Assembly (NCBI GenBank): GCA_015499995.1 | Contig: JADNRV010000155.1 | Span: forward strand, 1 to 64,000 | DNA from: Flammula alnicola | Lineage: Eukaryota > Basidiomycota > Agaricomycetes > Agaricales > Strophariaceae | Length of the DNA: 64,000 nt | Reading direction: 5' to 3' | Shown: piece after piece, positions 23,462 through 35,686 of the stretch | Layout of the letters: each line of letters begins with the position of its first letter | Position numbering within the stretch: the stretch's first letter is position 1 | The notes under the pieces: generated by a model | Databases searched by the model: none | What the model saw: only the letters and a program-made list of their open reading frames with translations | What the model was told of the DNA's origin: nothing | Made by a program: the position numbers and the translations under genes

Positions 23462-24996
23462 TGCAGGCACAAATGCTTGATGAGATACGGGTTCTGAGTT
23501 GGAATGTGGCGAGGGACGGGATGTCCCTCGATGTAATCCTTAGTACATGTACAAATATATATGATGTGCTATTCATCCAAGAGCCTCCCTGGAGGCACAT
23601 AAGAACCGCCCCGTCTGCGAAGAGCAGAAAGGGTGAAGATGTAGTCGGCGCGCCCAACCATCCAGATTGGTTGGCCATGGTGTGCCCCACCACCCCTGAC
23701 GAGCGACCCCGAGTCATGACCTATGTTTCGACTAGGCTGGCCCGGTATCGCCCGGCTCAACGAAGGGATATTATTGATCATCCCGACATCATGGTACTCT
23801 CGCTCTCATCGGGTGAGAGTTCCTTTTACCTTCTGAACGTGTATTCAGATTCCGATCATGGAGCTATTAACTGGCTCCGGGATCATGATCGAGATCTTCC
23901 CCGATGTCATCTAATGATGGGAGATTTTAACGCACACTCTCCGGATTGGGACCCTGGTTCCGCTCGGGAGGGGTGTGCTTTATCGCTGCAACAATCTGCG
24001 GCCATCCTTGGACTTGAGCTTGCCGCTTTTGGCAACCCTGGGCCCACACACATTCCGAGAGATCGCACCAAGCGCAGCACGGTGATCAATCTGGCCTTTG
24101 TTCCCCCCGATCAGGTGGTGAATGAATCTACTGTCCGGTGCCCGGACATCCAGCTTAAGTCGGATCATATTCCGATTTATACTACACTGGACATCCTTCC
24201 CGCCCCTGACGGGGTGGTTCGGATGTCTCTTCCTATGGAGTCTGTTGAGGCCTTCATTAAATCTATCACTTCGGGACTTGCGGCTATAGACCCAAGGACC
24301 CCGATGACTTCCGAGGATCAGATTGAGACTGCGGCTCAAGAAGTGGCGCAGATTTTCTCAGAGGCGTGGACTGCCCATGCTAAAGAGACCTCTATTACCA
24401 AACGTTCGAAGCCCTGGTGGTCCCAGGAGTGCTCCGACGCTCTGCTCAAATTTCGCGGGGATCGCTCCCCCGAGAATTGGAAATCTTTTCGGAAAATAGT
24501 CCGAGAAACGAAACGTGTTTTCTTCGATGATCGCATTGGAGAGATCGCGGGTACTAATAAGCGACCGTGGGACCTTATGAACTGGGTCCAACAATGGAAG
24601 CTCCCTCCCAGTGAGGCTATCCAGTATCGTGGAGAGCCTTGCAATGATTTGCCTGCCTTGTGGGATGCCCTACATGGCACATATAACTCGGCATCGGATA
24701 GAACATACGATGCTGCTCTCTTGGAGTCCATCCCGCAACTTCCTGTTCGGGAATGGGCTCCCTTTTCCCCGCTGGAACTCACGGAAGCACTTTCTGCGTG
24801 TTCCGGTCTTTCTTCTCCGGGTCCGGATCATGTCAATTGGTCCCACCTGAAGAAGATTGTACGTCGGGACCCCCACTCTGTGGAGGTCCTTATCTCGATT
24901 GCTAATGCCTGCATGTGTGTGGGTCATTGGCCGTCGCCCTTTAAGGAGTCTATGTCGGTTATTATCCCCAAACCCGGCAAGCCTTCGTACTCTACC
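23461..24996 (+). pseudogene. LINE X1 ORF2, N-terminal part: endonuclease and RT start
   Basis: Starts MQAQMLDEIRVLSWNVARD at the TAATG overlap. The endonuclease shows LFIQEPPWRH, MMGDFNAHSPDW and LKSDHIPIYT. It continues through the linker (RSKPWWSQECSDAL, NKRPWDLMNWVQ) to the RT entry (VIIPKPGKPSYST), where the gypsy LTR interrupts at 24997. It is open throughout, 511 codons to the junction, and the frame resumes at 33353 after the gypsy element. Confidence 0.9.
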
Positions 24997-26140
24997 TGTT
25001 ACGACCATCCATTTTCATTTCACCGCTCGTACCTTCCTTGATATTCTCGAACCTTCTCTACGTAGTCCTCACATTACTACGGCCTTGGTTCCCTTAAATG
25101 GACGAACATTCCTTTCCTTCTATATTGTTACTCCTCTAACAATATACACTTCCTCCATTGTTCCCAATACGGTCTCTATTGTACTTATATCGTCTGCTCG
25201 GATACGTTCCATTCTTCTCCGCCATTGTTCCCCTTTTGGAACAATGCTTCTCTCTTCCTGCCATTGTTCCTCGTTCGGAACAATGCCCTATGTCTAAAGT
25301 ACTATAAAACCAGATACTTGTAGTAGTTAGCTTCTCTAGCTTGATCTTGAGAATCCTACCTGATTACTCTGGACCTTGAAACCTCTGAGCTCTACTTCAG
25401 ACAATACCGCTAGCGGCATTCTGAACGCATACTGATAGTGTTTAAAGGTCCAGTCTTGGGACTGGAAAAAGACCGCAACCAGACCGGACTGGACCGCAAA
25501 AAGACCGGACCAGCAGTCCGGTCTTTTGATTTTTGAGAATCAAAGACCGCAAAAAGACCGGTCTCGGTGGACCGGTCTTTGCGGTTAAGACCGGTCTGAA
25601 CCGGCTACTTTTTAGCCCTGATTTATCCCTTCAAATCGGCCCCAAGGGCATCCAGATTGGTAAAGTTTTGGCTGAGAAATAAATAAAACAGTCAAAAAGT
25701 GTCTAAAAGAGTAGAAAATGCGGAATATTAGTGTAGAACAGTCAATTCTCAACGAAATTTAACGTTCCAGGGCTCAATTTCAAGGTATATATCATGTCTA
25801 CAAATATTACTGATACATATATATCAAATTACTGGTGGTTTGCATCGAAAAACCGGTCTCAGACCGGTTAAGACTGGTTAAGACCGGAATCTGGTTCAGA
25901 CCGGTCCAAGACTGCAAAAGACCGACGTAGACCGGTCTGAATCGGTCCAGTCCGGTTTTTTGACATCTTGGGATGTATATGGACCGGTCTCAGTCTCGGT
26001 CTATGTCCCTGGGGGCCAAAAGACCGGACTGGACCGGACTTCAAAACACTACATACTGAAACTTGACTTCACGGTCGTGTAGTCATTCACTAAATATAGA
26101 TCACATCTATCTTTAGTAACACTTCGCTACGACCGTAACA
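24997..26140 (+). repeat. 5' LTR of chromovirus 1 (contains hAT element 1)
   Basis: Begins TGTTACGACC and ends GACCGTAACA. TATA box actataaaacc at about 25301-25311. Just upstream are two hairpins, attgttcc...ggaacaat (about 25224-25246 and 25261-25286). The hAT element lies downstream of the TATA box. Without it and its 8-bp duplication the LTR is 520 bp, equal to the 3' LTR. Confidence 0.9.
25436..26051. mobile_element. hAT-type non-autonomous element 1 (GACCGGTC arrays)
   Basis: A 616-bp insertion in the 5' LTR with 8-bp TSD catactga (25428-25435, 26052-26059). The uninterrupted 3' LTR (near 33262) is the empty site, so the boundaries are certain. Ends are TAGTGTTT on the left and, inverted, TAGTGTTTTGAAGTCCGG on the right. 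About 170-200 bp at each side is filled with accggtc/gaccggt and agaccgcaaa units. The AT-rich core (about 25615-25845, with atttaacgttccaggg) matches the core of element 2 (36848-37398). There is no ORF. 8-bp TSD plus TAGTG ends fit hAT. Confidence 0.9.
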
Positions 26141-26572
26141 AAAGATCAAGCTCGTTAAACCACCCTGCACCTTCTATTCAGCTAGGCGCACCCCGAACCT
26201 ACGAAACCCGAAACCGAACCCCCGAAGCTCATCTGGATCCTCAAGATAAAGGCATAAACCTTTAATCTCAATTCAAGACGACGTTGAGAATTTACTCAAA
26301 CAAGAAAACCCCGAACGACCGCCGTACAAGGTGAAAGATCCTGATCGGCACCGGAAGTCAACAGCATAGCGTCTTTAACTCCCCGGACCACAACATCGGA
26401 ATACTCCGATTCCACCCCGAACGAAACCCCTGAAACAATACAAGGGTCCACACTGGACGTCTCAATCCCACCAAACACTACAAACGACCCAGCCATCGAA
26501 CAAGTCACTCAGGCACTTGAAGACCTAGACCCGCACTTCGTCGATACAACTGAACCCGAACGAGACTATGAA

Positions 26573-27496
26573 ATGCCATCCCGATCTCACTCTGAAGAAC
26601 GACCCTCTCGACCAAACCCGGCATTTGCCCCCGTGGCACCTTTACATGAAAGACTCGGGCAATCCTCTATAAAGGAATTACGCATTAACCCCCCTGCCGC
26701 ATTTGACGGAACCCGAAACAAGTTCAAAACTTTTCAGCATTCACTTACCGTGTACCTTGGGGTCAATGATGACACCTATGACACGGACAAGAAGAAAATC
26801 TCCTATGCCTTGTCTTTCCTCTCGGAAAAAGATGCAGCAGCATGGAGACAAGCCTGGATCGAAGACCGGACTGTAGCTGGAACCCTGCTCTTTGGGAGCT
26901 GGGCGAACTTCACAAAGGAATTGGCCAAGGCCTTCACTCCAATTGATGAAAAAGGGGACTCCTTAGACCAGCTCAAAAGGCTGAGACAAGGAAAACTATC
27001 TGCGGACGAACTCAATGCGAAATTCAAGATCCTCCTTGCAAAAACAGGGATCACGGGCGATGTCGCCCAAATCGACTACTACCAGGACTGTCTAAACCAA
27101 GGACTCCTGGCTAGTATTCTAAAGAGCGAAAACGTCCCCGAAACCATGATAGGATGGTACGATAAAGCGGTAAAACTGGACAACAACTTCAATCGCTTCT
27201 TGAAGAAGTTCAGTACCCGCAAAGAAGGGCAACCACAAGCCCAAACAAAGAAAGCAGACAAACCCTGGAGAAGGAACACTTACATACCCCGCTACCAAGC
27301 CCCCGCACCAACCCATGACCCAAATGCGATGGACGTAGACATGATGACAGTAGATGAGCGCAACGACCTTATGCGCCGAGGAGCTTGCTTTTTCTGCAAA
27401 CAGAATGGACACATATCCCGCGATTGCCCAAAAAAGAAAGGCAAACAAACCTCCAGGTACAACAAATCCTACGACAAGGATAGATCCACAAGCTGA
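26573..27496 (+). CDS. gag: Chromovirus 1 Gag (capsid-nucleocapsid)
   Basis: A 307-residue Gag. The capsid homology region includes FDGTRNKFKTFQHSLTVYL and the KLSADELNAKFKILLAKTG stretch; the nucleocapsid knuckle CFFCKQNGHISRDC lies near residues 278-291. The first ATG is at 26573, but the same frame is open upstream for about 75 codons without an ATG, so a longer or frameshifted N-terminus cannot be excluded. It stops at TGA 27494-27496. The gag frame is then open again to a TGA at about 27626, after which pol continues in the -1 frame. Stop suppression or decay is needed to join Gag to Pol. Confidence 0.88.
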   Translation: MPSRSHSEERPSRPNPAFAPVAPLHERLGQSSIKELRINPPAAFDGTRNKFKTFQHSLTVYLGVNDDTYDTDKKKISYALSFLSEKDAAAWRQAWIEDRTVAGTLLFGSWANFTKELAKAFTPIDEKGDSLDQLKRLRQGKLSADELNAKFKILLAKTGITGDVAQIDYYQDCLNQGLLASILKSENVPETMIGWYDKAVKLDNNFNRFLKKFSTRKEGQPQAQTKKADKPWRRNTYIPRYQAPAPTHDPNAMDVDMMTVDERNDLMRRGACFFCKQNGHISRDCPKKKGKQTSRYNKSYDKDRSTS

Positions 27497-27624
27497 AAGC
27501 CCTCTACCAGAGAGGCATACAACCAAATCCGCGCTTTGACAGCGCAGTTTAGCCAGGACAAGTTGAAAGAATTAGCCGACTATGACGAAGAGGACACAAA
27601 GGAGGACAAAGAGTTGAAGGATTT

Positions 27625-30600
27625 TTGAAACGGCGATTCATCCCAACGTATGCCTCGCCCATTCTCTCTTTACATTCTGTATTAGTAGCCCGTGTAGAGA
27701 AACAATCCATGCACATTCCTGTTTCCCTCACGAGTGAAAATCAGAATAAGAGAATCGTTGAAACCTCCGCCCTCCTTGACACTGGAGCAGGTGGAATCTT
27801 CATGGATCACAACCATGCTCAGAATAACGGACTGAAACTCAAAAAACTCGATAAACCCATCCCAGTGAAAAATGTAGATGGAACCCTGAACAAAAAGGGA
27901 TCCATTACCCACTATGTCGAAATGGATCTCAAGGTAAACGGACGAACAGAACAGACAATCTTCATGATCACAGGACTAGGAAGGCAAAAAATCATCCTTG
28001 GTCTGCTATGGTTCAGAAAAAATGACCCGGATGTAAACTGGCGAAAAGGCACCCTAACCTGGCGAAAAGCAGTCATGGGTATCACTCGTGGCTCGCTAAT
28101 CAAAAGGTTTTTCAAAAAAGCCTTGTCAAGACTAGCGAAACCCAAACCAGTAGACCAGGCAGAACCACAAGAACTGGACCTCCCTCTCGACTTAATCAAG
28201 TCGACACAATCCGAATTGGACATGAGTTTGCCATATGAGGAGTTTACTCCCATATCGGTAGCGGATCTCCCTCTAGCTTTCAATGAAGCAATGGAACCCA
28301 CCCCGGACCCAGATACCTTGGACGATAACCTCGAAGGCTATGACATGGCCTTCTTGGAAATGGAAGAGGAATACGACGATGACCTTCTATTGGCATACAT
28401 GGAACATGGATTTGATGAAGAAACCAGGGACATATGGATAAATGCAAAACACACGACGTCCCAAACCCTCGCCCAAGAGGTCGAAGCAGAAAAACCAAAA
28501 AAGTCCCTTGAAGAAATGATCCCTCTCTCTCTTCATGACTATTTGGACCTATTCGACCAAAAGGTGGCAGATCGTTTCCCAGAATCTCGACCCTGGGACC
28601 ACCATATTGACACCAAACCAGGCTTCGAAGAATTCTTGAATACGAAATTCAAACCAAAGACATATCCACTGAACCCCACGGAAAACATCAAACTGGATGA
28701 ATTCCTGAAGGATAACCTCGACAAAGGGTATATCCGACCGTCGAAATCCTCCATGGCTTCTCCATTCTTCTTTGTCGAAAAGAAAGATGGGAAACTTCGA
28801 CCTTGCCAGGACTACCGACTCTTAAACGAATGGACGATCAAGAATAAATACCCACTTCCCCTCATCCAAGAACTCATGGATAAGATCAAAGGAGCAAAAT
28901 ATTTTACCAAATTAGACGTCCGCTGGGGTTACAACAACGTTAGAATCGCAAAAGAAGACACCTGGAAGGCTGCTTTCACAACCAATCGAGGGCTCTATGA
29001 ACCATTGGTCATGTTCTTCGGGATGTGTAACTCCCCAGCAACCTTCCAAGCCATGATGGACTCAACCTTCAAAGACATGCTCCTCCTCCTGTGGCTGATT
29101 GTATATATGGACGACATTTTGATCTTCGCCGACACCATTGAAGAGCTTGAAGATCGCACTCGCAAAGTTCTTCAAAGACTTAGGGAAAATGACCTTTACT
29201 TGAAACCCGAAAAATGCGAATTCTTCGTACCAGAAACAGCATATCTAGGGTTCATCATTGGGCACGGACAAGTAAGGATGGACCCAGCAAAGCTCAAGGG
29301 ACTATCGGAATGGCCTGTCCCAACAACCGACAAGCAAGTAAGGAGTTTCCTAGGATTCGGAAACTTCTATCGACGGTTTATTCGGAGCTACTCTGAAATC
29401 GCCCAGGCCATGAACATGCTCCTGAAGAAAGATCGCCTGACATTCGAATGGACACCAGAAGCGCAAGAAGCATTTGACACCCTGAAAAAGAAATTCACAG
29501 AAGAACCAGTTTTGATGATGCCAGACCAGACACGATCCTTCCAGATTGAATGTGACGCATCAAAGTATGCAACTGGAGCTGTCCTCACGCAACTCGACTC
29601 CAATGGCAACCGACATCCTGTATCCTTCATCTCAAAGAGCTTCACTCCGGCAGAGCGCAACTACGAGATCTACGATCGAGAACTCTTGGCGATCAAATGG
29701 GCCCTGGAGGAATGGCGTCATTACATTTACGGATCACCATTTACCACACGCGTCTATTCGGATCACAAGAATTTGACGTACTATCGACAACCCCGAAACC
29801 TGAATAGACGCCAAATGAGGATGCACCTTTATTTGTCAGAATTCGACCTGGAACTCATACACCAAGCAGGATCAAAAATGATACAGTCAGATGCTCTTTC
29901 CAGACGCCCTGACATGATCATAGATGAAAATGACAACGAAGACATAACCATGCTCCCGGACAACCTCTTCGTCAACCTGATCGATCTCGAACTACAGAAA
30001 AGGATTGCAGAATCTGACAATCTTGATATCGAAGCAGCCGAAGCAATCAAATTGCTGCTGGGAGAAGGCCCAACAGAATTACGACGGAATATGGAAGATT
30101 GGACAACAGAAACAGCGAACGGGAACACCCTCCTCTTCTATAAAGGACGGAATTATATTCCAAACAACATAGAACTGCGACGAGAAATAGTAAAACGACA
30201 CCACGATAGCGACACCGCAGGCCACCCAGGAGAACTGGAAACCTTCAATAAAGTACGAGAATACTACTGGTGGCCAGGACTGAGACGATTCATAAAAGAA
30301 TATGTCTCTGGATGTGCATCCTGTCAACAATTCAAGATAAACCGACGGCCGACGAAGCCAATACTAATGGCAATTGAAGGCGCCAAAACGCTGTGCCCCT
30401 TCGCCAAAATCTCTTATGACCTAATAACTGATCTGCCGATCAGTAAAGGCTTTGATAGTATACTGTCCGTCGTGGACTACGGACATACAAAGGGGGTAAT
30501 TATCATCCCTACTACAAAAACCTCAAATTCGGACGAAATTCAACGACTCCTCTGGAACAATGTTTACAAACGCTATGGACTACCAGATGAAGAGATTTCT

Positions 30601-31463
30601 GATCGAGACCCACGCTTCAATGCGAAGGGATTTCGGGAATATCTGAAGCTTATGGGCATTAAACAATCCCTTTCATCAGCATACCACCCCCAATCTGATG
30701 GCTCAACAGAGCGCTTCAACCAAGAAATCGAAGCATATCTCTCAATCTATTGTTCTCAACACCCAGAAGACTGGAGCGATGCAACGGCAACCCTGGAATT
30801 CACGCTAAATGACCGAAGACACGCGGAAAGGACCAGAACCTCTTTCGAACTCATGAATGGCATCGCACCTAGAACCATTCCCACTTCCTTCGAAAAAATG
30901 AACTTTCCAGAAGTCGAAGCCCATCTCAAACAACTCACCAGAGATAGAGAAGAAGCATTAGCAGCCCATGAACTCGCAAGACGCCGAATGATAGAGCGAT
31001 CTAAAGGAGGCACAATCCCCTTCAAGAAAGGTCAGAAGGTCTGGCTCGAAGCAAAAACCTGAAGACCACATATCAGACTAAGAAGATAGCCCCAAAGCGA
31101 CATGGACCATTTGAAATTCTAGAACAAACTGGTCCCATAAACTACAGACTGAAATTACCGCGGACTTGGAAGATTCACGACATATTCCACGCCGCTCTTC
31201 TTACACCATTCAAAGAAACCGAAGCCCACGGACCGAACTTTACTTTCCCCCCTCCTGACCTTATCGATGGAGAAGAAGAATGGGAACTTGAAGCTATTAT
31301 AGCCCACAAGAAAATGCGAGGAAAACTGCTCTACTTGATTCACTGGAAGGGTCGTCCAGACTCGGATGACTCATGGGAACCCTCGACGTTGTTCGAACAC
31401 TCCTTGGAAACGCTGAACGACTACCAACGTCGCCATAAACTCCCACTCTCCTCCCCACTCTGA
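27625..31463 (+). pseudogene. pol: Chromovirus 1 Pol: protease, RT, RNase H, integrase, chromodomain
   Basis: Protease LLDTGAGG (near residue 50); RT with KLRPCQDYRLLNEW, TKLDVRWGYNN and YMDDIL (catalytic residues 496-497, about 29104-29115); RNase H (ECDASKYATG, YDRELLAI). Integrase has a HHCC finger (HHDSDTAGH ... CASCQQ) and DDE core (DLITDLPIS, SDRDPRF, ERFNQE). The first frame stops at 31060-31062. Loss of one A in an A-run (near 31053) explains this: the +1 frame continues KIHDIFHAALLTPF and a chromodomain (WELEAIIAHKK, YLIHWKGRPDSDDSWEP, about 31280-31385) to TGA 31461-31463. The chromodomain probably targets insertion to heterochromatin. Confidence 0.92.
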
Positions 31464-31468
31464 ACGCT

Positions 31469-31966
31469 ATGAACGCACTCCGAACCATTCTCGCCACTCT
31501 CTCCTCCTGCTTCAAAGCTAAAAATAACCAAACCAGCGATACCACCTCGAGGCCGATCATACTGGATCGGGAACAAGGGATTCTATTTATGGGAATCCCT
31601 GATCTAGACGACATACCAGACTTGCAGATGATGTCGCCAGAACAAATGAATGATTGGGTGATAAGAAAAGAAGAGGAACTGGAAGAGGCAAAAGGAAAGG
31701 GGGATTGGAAGAAGGAAGAAGAATGTAAGCTCATTCTTCTCGACTCGACGCTGCTTCGAAAAAGCTCCACCTCCCAAATCGAATGTGAACGAGTCTCCAC
31801 CGGTTATCTCCTCCCCTTCGCCAACCTTCTCAAGTATAAAGACTTGAAAAAAGTCCTCATCTCTCCAACAAGAACATTCCGGATTGCCACCTTCAAGACG
31901 ATCCCCTACCACTTACGACACGACGACAATGGCAACCAACTCGAACACTACGAATTCTACCTCTAA
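31469..31966 (+). CDS. Chromovirus 1 extra ORF A (165 aa, unknown)
   Basis: This lies 5 bp after the pol stop, upstream of the 3' LTR. It begins MNALRTILATLSSCFKAK. A charged middle (RKEEELEEAKGKGDWKKEEE) looks helical, and the C-terminal half is LLPFANLLKYKDLKKV and EHYEFYL. I recognise no domain. Its last 38 bp overlap the start of ORF B in another frame. It is intact and directly adjacent to pol and ORF B, so it may be expressed from the same RNA. Confidence 0.55.
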   Translation: MNALRTILATLSSCFKAKNNQTSDTTSRPIILDREQGILFMGIPDLDDIPDLQMMSPEQMNDWVIRKEEELEEAKGKGDWKKEEECKLILLDSTLLRKSSTSQIECERVSTGYLLPFANLLKYKDLKKVLISPTRTFRIATFKTIPYHLRHDDNGNQLEHYEFYL

Positions 31967-32774
31967 CGCTCTCCCCCCTCTGACTCAGCTCGAATTCATC
32001 GAGCTCGTGACGAATGACCTATACTACGCCTCTATCATGCGGGCTCATGAAGGACGGAATGTTGAGCGCGCCATGCTCGACACATTCCACGAGGTCCAAC
32101 AAACCATACGACGACTAGAAGAGGACATACGAGTCCTCCAAACGACCCAGTCCAACATTTTCCATTTCGCCATGCGAGGCGACCTCGAACTCAGAACCCA
32201 AGAAATCCGTACCGAGTACCATAGACATCGAGCTAGATCGGCAAGCAGAACGTTTGCACCTACCGCACGCCCGCGAACTGCTCACAGAACCAGACACCAG
32301 TCCCCCGGATCTTCACTGGACAACCCCATCCACCTCGACGGAGCGTCCCCGAGAACCCAACATCCCACTCCGCGGTACCCCCGACCAGCACGAAACAGCC
32401 CACCTCCTGTCTATCCCGGAAGAGGCCGAACTTCTTCCCCATACCCACTCCCCACGACCACGCCATCGACGGCGTCCGGCTCGACCTCGACCGGCCCACC
32501 AAGAGCGTCGACCTCCGCCTACGACCGAAGCTGATGAAACGAATGTAATAACTGCAGGCAGCATGGCCATTGGGCACTTTCGTGCCCTACTTACCTCTGT
32601 TCCGGTTGCGGACGACTACAGCTGCACCATTATCTCAGAGACTGTCCGAGCCGCCAACACGTTCGACCACGTTCAGATTACGATAACCGGGCATCACCAA
32701 CACTAGACGGATACGAGGACGACATGGACCCTGAAGGGACTGCAAACACGACAGGAGAACCTTACGGAAATTGA
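31929..32774 (+). pseudogene. Chromovirus 1 extra ORF B: coiled-coil / Ser-Pro-rich protein with two zinc knuckles
   Basis: I chose the start MATNSNTTNSTSNAL (31929). The helical N-terminal part (LTQLEFIELVTNDLYY, FHEVQQTIRRLEEDIRVLQTT) is followed by a Ser/Pro/Arg-rich tract. Two consecutive TGA codons (32532-32537) follow, after which the same frame encodes two cysteine-histidine boxes: CNNCRQHGHWALSC (CX2CX4HX4C) and CSGCGRLQLHHYLRDC (CX2CX5HX5C). It ends at TGA 32772-32774. The layout resembles a second, Gag-like protein. Whether the double TGA is decay or a readthrough site is unknown. Confidence 0.55.
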
Positions 32775-32832
32775 CTACAGGACGCTATTGGGGATCTCAA
32801 CGACGAGGCGTCGTTGCCTAGAACGGGGGTAA

Positions 32833-33352
32833 TGTTACGACCATCCATTTTCATTTCACCGCTCATACCTTCCTTGATATTCTCGAACCTTCTCTACGTA
32901 GTCCTCACATTACTACGGCCTTGGTTCCCTTAAACGGACGAACATTCCTTTCCTTCTATATTGTTACTCCTCTAACAATATACACTTCCTCCATTGTTCC
33001 CAATACGGTCTCTATTGTACTTATATCGTCTGCTCGGATACGTTCCATTCTTCTCCGCCATTGTTCCCCTTTTGGAACAATGCTTCTCTCTTCCTGCCAT
33101 TGTTCCTCGTTCGGAACAATGCCCTATGTCTAAAGTACTATAAAACCAGATACTTGTAGTAGTTAGCTTCTCTAGCTTGATCTTGAGAATCCTACCTGAT
33201 TACTCTGGACCTTGAAACCTCTGAGCTCTACTTCAGACAATACCGCTAGCGGCATTCTGAACGCATACTGAAACTTGACTTCACGGTCGTGTAGTCATTC
33301 ACTAAATATAGATCACATCTATCTTTAGTAACACTTCGCTACGACCGTAACA
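32833..33352 (+). repeat. 3' LTR of chromovirus 1
   Basis: 520 bp, TGTTACGACC to GACCGTAACA, preceded by a purine-rich gaacgggggtaa. It is an intact counterpart of the 5' LTR and the empty-site reference for hAT element 1. TATA box near 33137; the same two attgttcc/ggaacaat hairpins lie at about 33060-33122. Confidence 0.93.
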
Positions 33353-35686
33353 CTACCCCTAAGGCGTTCAGGCCCATTGTGCTTCTGAATACTGTGGGGA
33401 AACTCATCGAGAAAATGATCTCGAATCGCATTCAGTTCGACGCTGTCGGACAGGATATATTTCACCCGAATCAGGTTGGAGGCGTCAGGGGACGCTCCAC
33501 CGAGGACGCGGGTCTGTTTTTGACACACATGGTGAGGGGCGAAAGGGTTGAGGACTAGCGTCCTTGCCTTTGACCTTGCTCAGTTCTTTCCTTCTCTTAA
33601 TCACGAAGTTCTCGTGATCATTCTCCAGAAGCTTGGCTTTCCGCCTCTGGTGGTCAAGTTTTTCAGTTCTTATTTGGTAGAGAGGAAGATGCAGTATGCG
33701 TGGAACTCCTTCCTGTCAGATCCTCTGCAGGCAGATGTGGGTGTGGGACAGGGCTCTGCCCTGTCCCCGGTCTTGTCTGCTATTTACTTGGCGCCTATCA
33801 TGCGTCTTTTCTACAAGAGGTGCCGTGAGATTCATCTTGCGGTTGACCTTCTGTCATATGTTGACGATGGTACCCTGATTTCCCAGGAAACCGGACTCGA
33901 TCCCAATGTTGTAAACCTTCGTAAGGCTTACAAGATTATATTTGAGCTTTTTACCAAGTTCGCTCTCGCTCTGGAGCACGCGAAGTCGGAGATTTTTCAC
34001 TTCGACAACACGGCTTCAGTCTATAACCCTGCTATTGATTTGGGTGAAGAACCCTACACTGCAGGCAAATGGCTCAAGCCAAAGCCGTTCTGGTGATATC
34101 TTGGGTTTTATTTTGATCGCAAGCTCACTTTCAAGGAGCATGTGAGATATTATTCCACCAAAGGATTTACATCGGTCGTCTCGATGAAAATGCTTGGGTC
34201 TTCTACCAGGGGGCTGCCGCCGCATCTTAAGCGCCTCCTCTACCGCACGTGCGTTATCCCCATAATTACTTATGGTTACCGCATGTGGTACTTCCGCAAG
34301 GCCCGAAACAAGGGGCTTATTGCGCAACTTACAAACGTTCAGCGTAAGGCTGGACTTTGGATTACTGGGTGCTTCCGCACTTCTCCATCGTATGGCGTCG
34401 AGGCCCTTGCCGGCCTTCTGCCCATGCCTCTACTTCTGGACAGACTGAATTCTCGGGCGGTGGCCCGGATCGCTCTCTTGTCTGATACTCACCCGGTCCG
34501 GTCATTTATGGCTGGACCTTTGCTTAAGAGAGCCGTTCCTCACAAAATGGCGATCGAGAATTTTACCGAGCGTCAACGTGAAAAATTGCGCGGCGGCCTT
34601 GTGGGCAATGCAATGTACCACCCCGCTGGTCTGGAGGAGCTGGAGCCTTTTGCTCCAGACGCCAGGCCTGGATATCGTCTAATGGACCGGCATTCGAGCC
34701 GGTTTACATGGATGGCTAAACCCCGTATCAGCAGGGCCGAAGACCCTGATGCTGCATGGAAAATCGTACTGGATAAACTCATCGAAAAGTGTGACGATGA
34801 GCCAGGAACCGCATATGCTGGTGTCGACGGCTCGGTCCCTCCGGGGCCCTGGCAGGCCGCCAACGGCATTGTTATCAAGCGGCAGGGTGCGCTGGTCTTG
34901 GCCAGGTGCCACTCTTCCGGGCGGGCAATAAGCACTGATGCTGAGCTCAATGCCATCTCGGTGGCTATCTCTGCAATGGTAGCATTCGGAGACGTCACCA
35001 GGATAGTTATTTTCACGGATTCGATGCATGCTGCTCGAATGGCCGTTGATCCTTCCCCGCACTCTCATCAGGGTTCCTCTATGATAGTATGTCGGACACT
35101 TGAACGATGGTTCCAAGGTGGTGGTAACCGAAAAGTCGTTTTTGCAGAGTCTCCCTCCGATATGGAGTGGGACATCCATCAGGAGGCTCATGACCTCGTC
35201 TTGGGGTTTCCCGGTGTGCCTGTTACACCGAATACCCCTTTATCTATCGCTTGGCTTAAGAATAAAGCTGACACTGTAGCGCGGGATGCCTGGTCGACAG
35301 AGGTCGACGAGGTTCCCAATTTACTTGGCTCCAACTTTCTGGAGTTAGAGGATCTAAAGGGTAATCCTCTCCGTCCGACCCCCGTTCGCGGCGGGCCATG
35401 GCTTGAAGTGGGCAGCCGCAACTCTCAGTTGTTCACCCGCATGTGCCGTGCTATCACGAATCATGCTCCGATCGGCTCGTATTACGAGCGGTTCAAAATT
35501 GACGATCCATTGGCTCTCGGTTGTACGTGTGGGGTTTATCCTCAGATGCGCGATCATATCTTTGGGTGCCCGAAGCTCCCGATGCTACCTCACAGGGCCC
35601 CGCACCTAGTGTGGGGTCTTGAGAAATTTTTGACTGACAACGTTACAGCGTTTGCTTTCAACCGGCCTCCAGCCGGAGTCGGATGA
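33353..35686 (+). pseudogene. LINE X1 ORF2, C-terminal part: RT, RNase H, CCHC
   Basis: Resumes at FRPIVLLNTVGKLIEKM. It has lost 8 bp in the codons for RAGWAKG near 33536 (frameshift) and carries a TGA at 33093+1000 (34093-34095) where other copies have Arg/Gln before YLGFYF. Otherwise it includes RT (FDLAQFFPSLNH, SYVDDGTLIS), RNase H (GVDGSVPPGPW, STDAELNAIS, IFTDSMHAA) and the finger CTCGVYPQMRDHIFGC, ending GVG at 35684-35686. X1 is therefore dead, although full length on reconstruction. Confidence 0.9.

Larger units (their letters stand above)
24997..33352 (+). mobile_element. Ty3/gypsy chromovirus 1, complete with both LTRs
   Basis: An 8.36-kb element with 520-bp LTRs (5' LTR 24997-26140, enlarged by a 616-bp hAT insertion; 3' LTR 32833-33352) and the 5-bp TSD ctacc in LINE X1. 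Order: gag, pol (protease, RT, RNase H, integrase, chromodomain), two extra ORFs, 3' LTR. The LTRs appear almost identical apart from the hAT insertion, with a few transitions (e.g. cgctcgtacc/cgctcatacc), so it is young. No canonical TGG-type primer site follows the 5' LTR (aaagatcaagctcg), so the priming mode is unclear. Confidence 0.92.

Noticed and set aside
25022..25297. 146-codon open frame in the chromovirus 5' LTR
   Set aside because: It lies in the LTR, recurs only as a 70-codon version in the 3' LTR, and is low-complexity Ser/Thr/Leu from pyrimidine-rich DNA.
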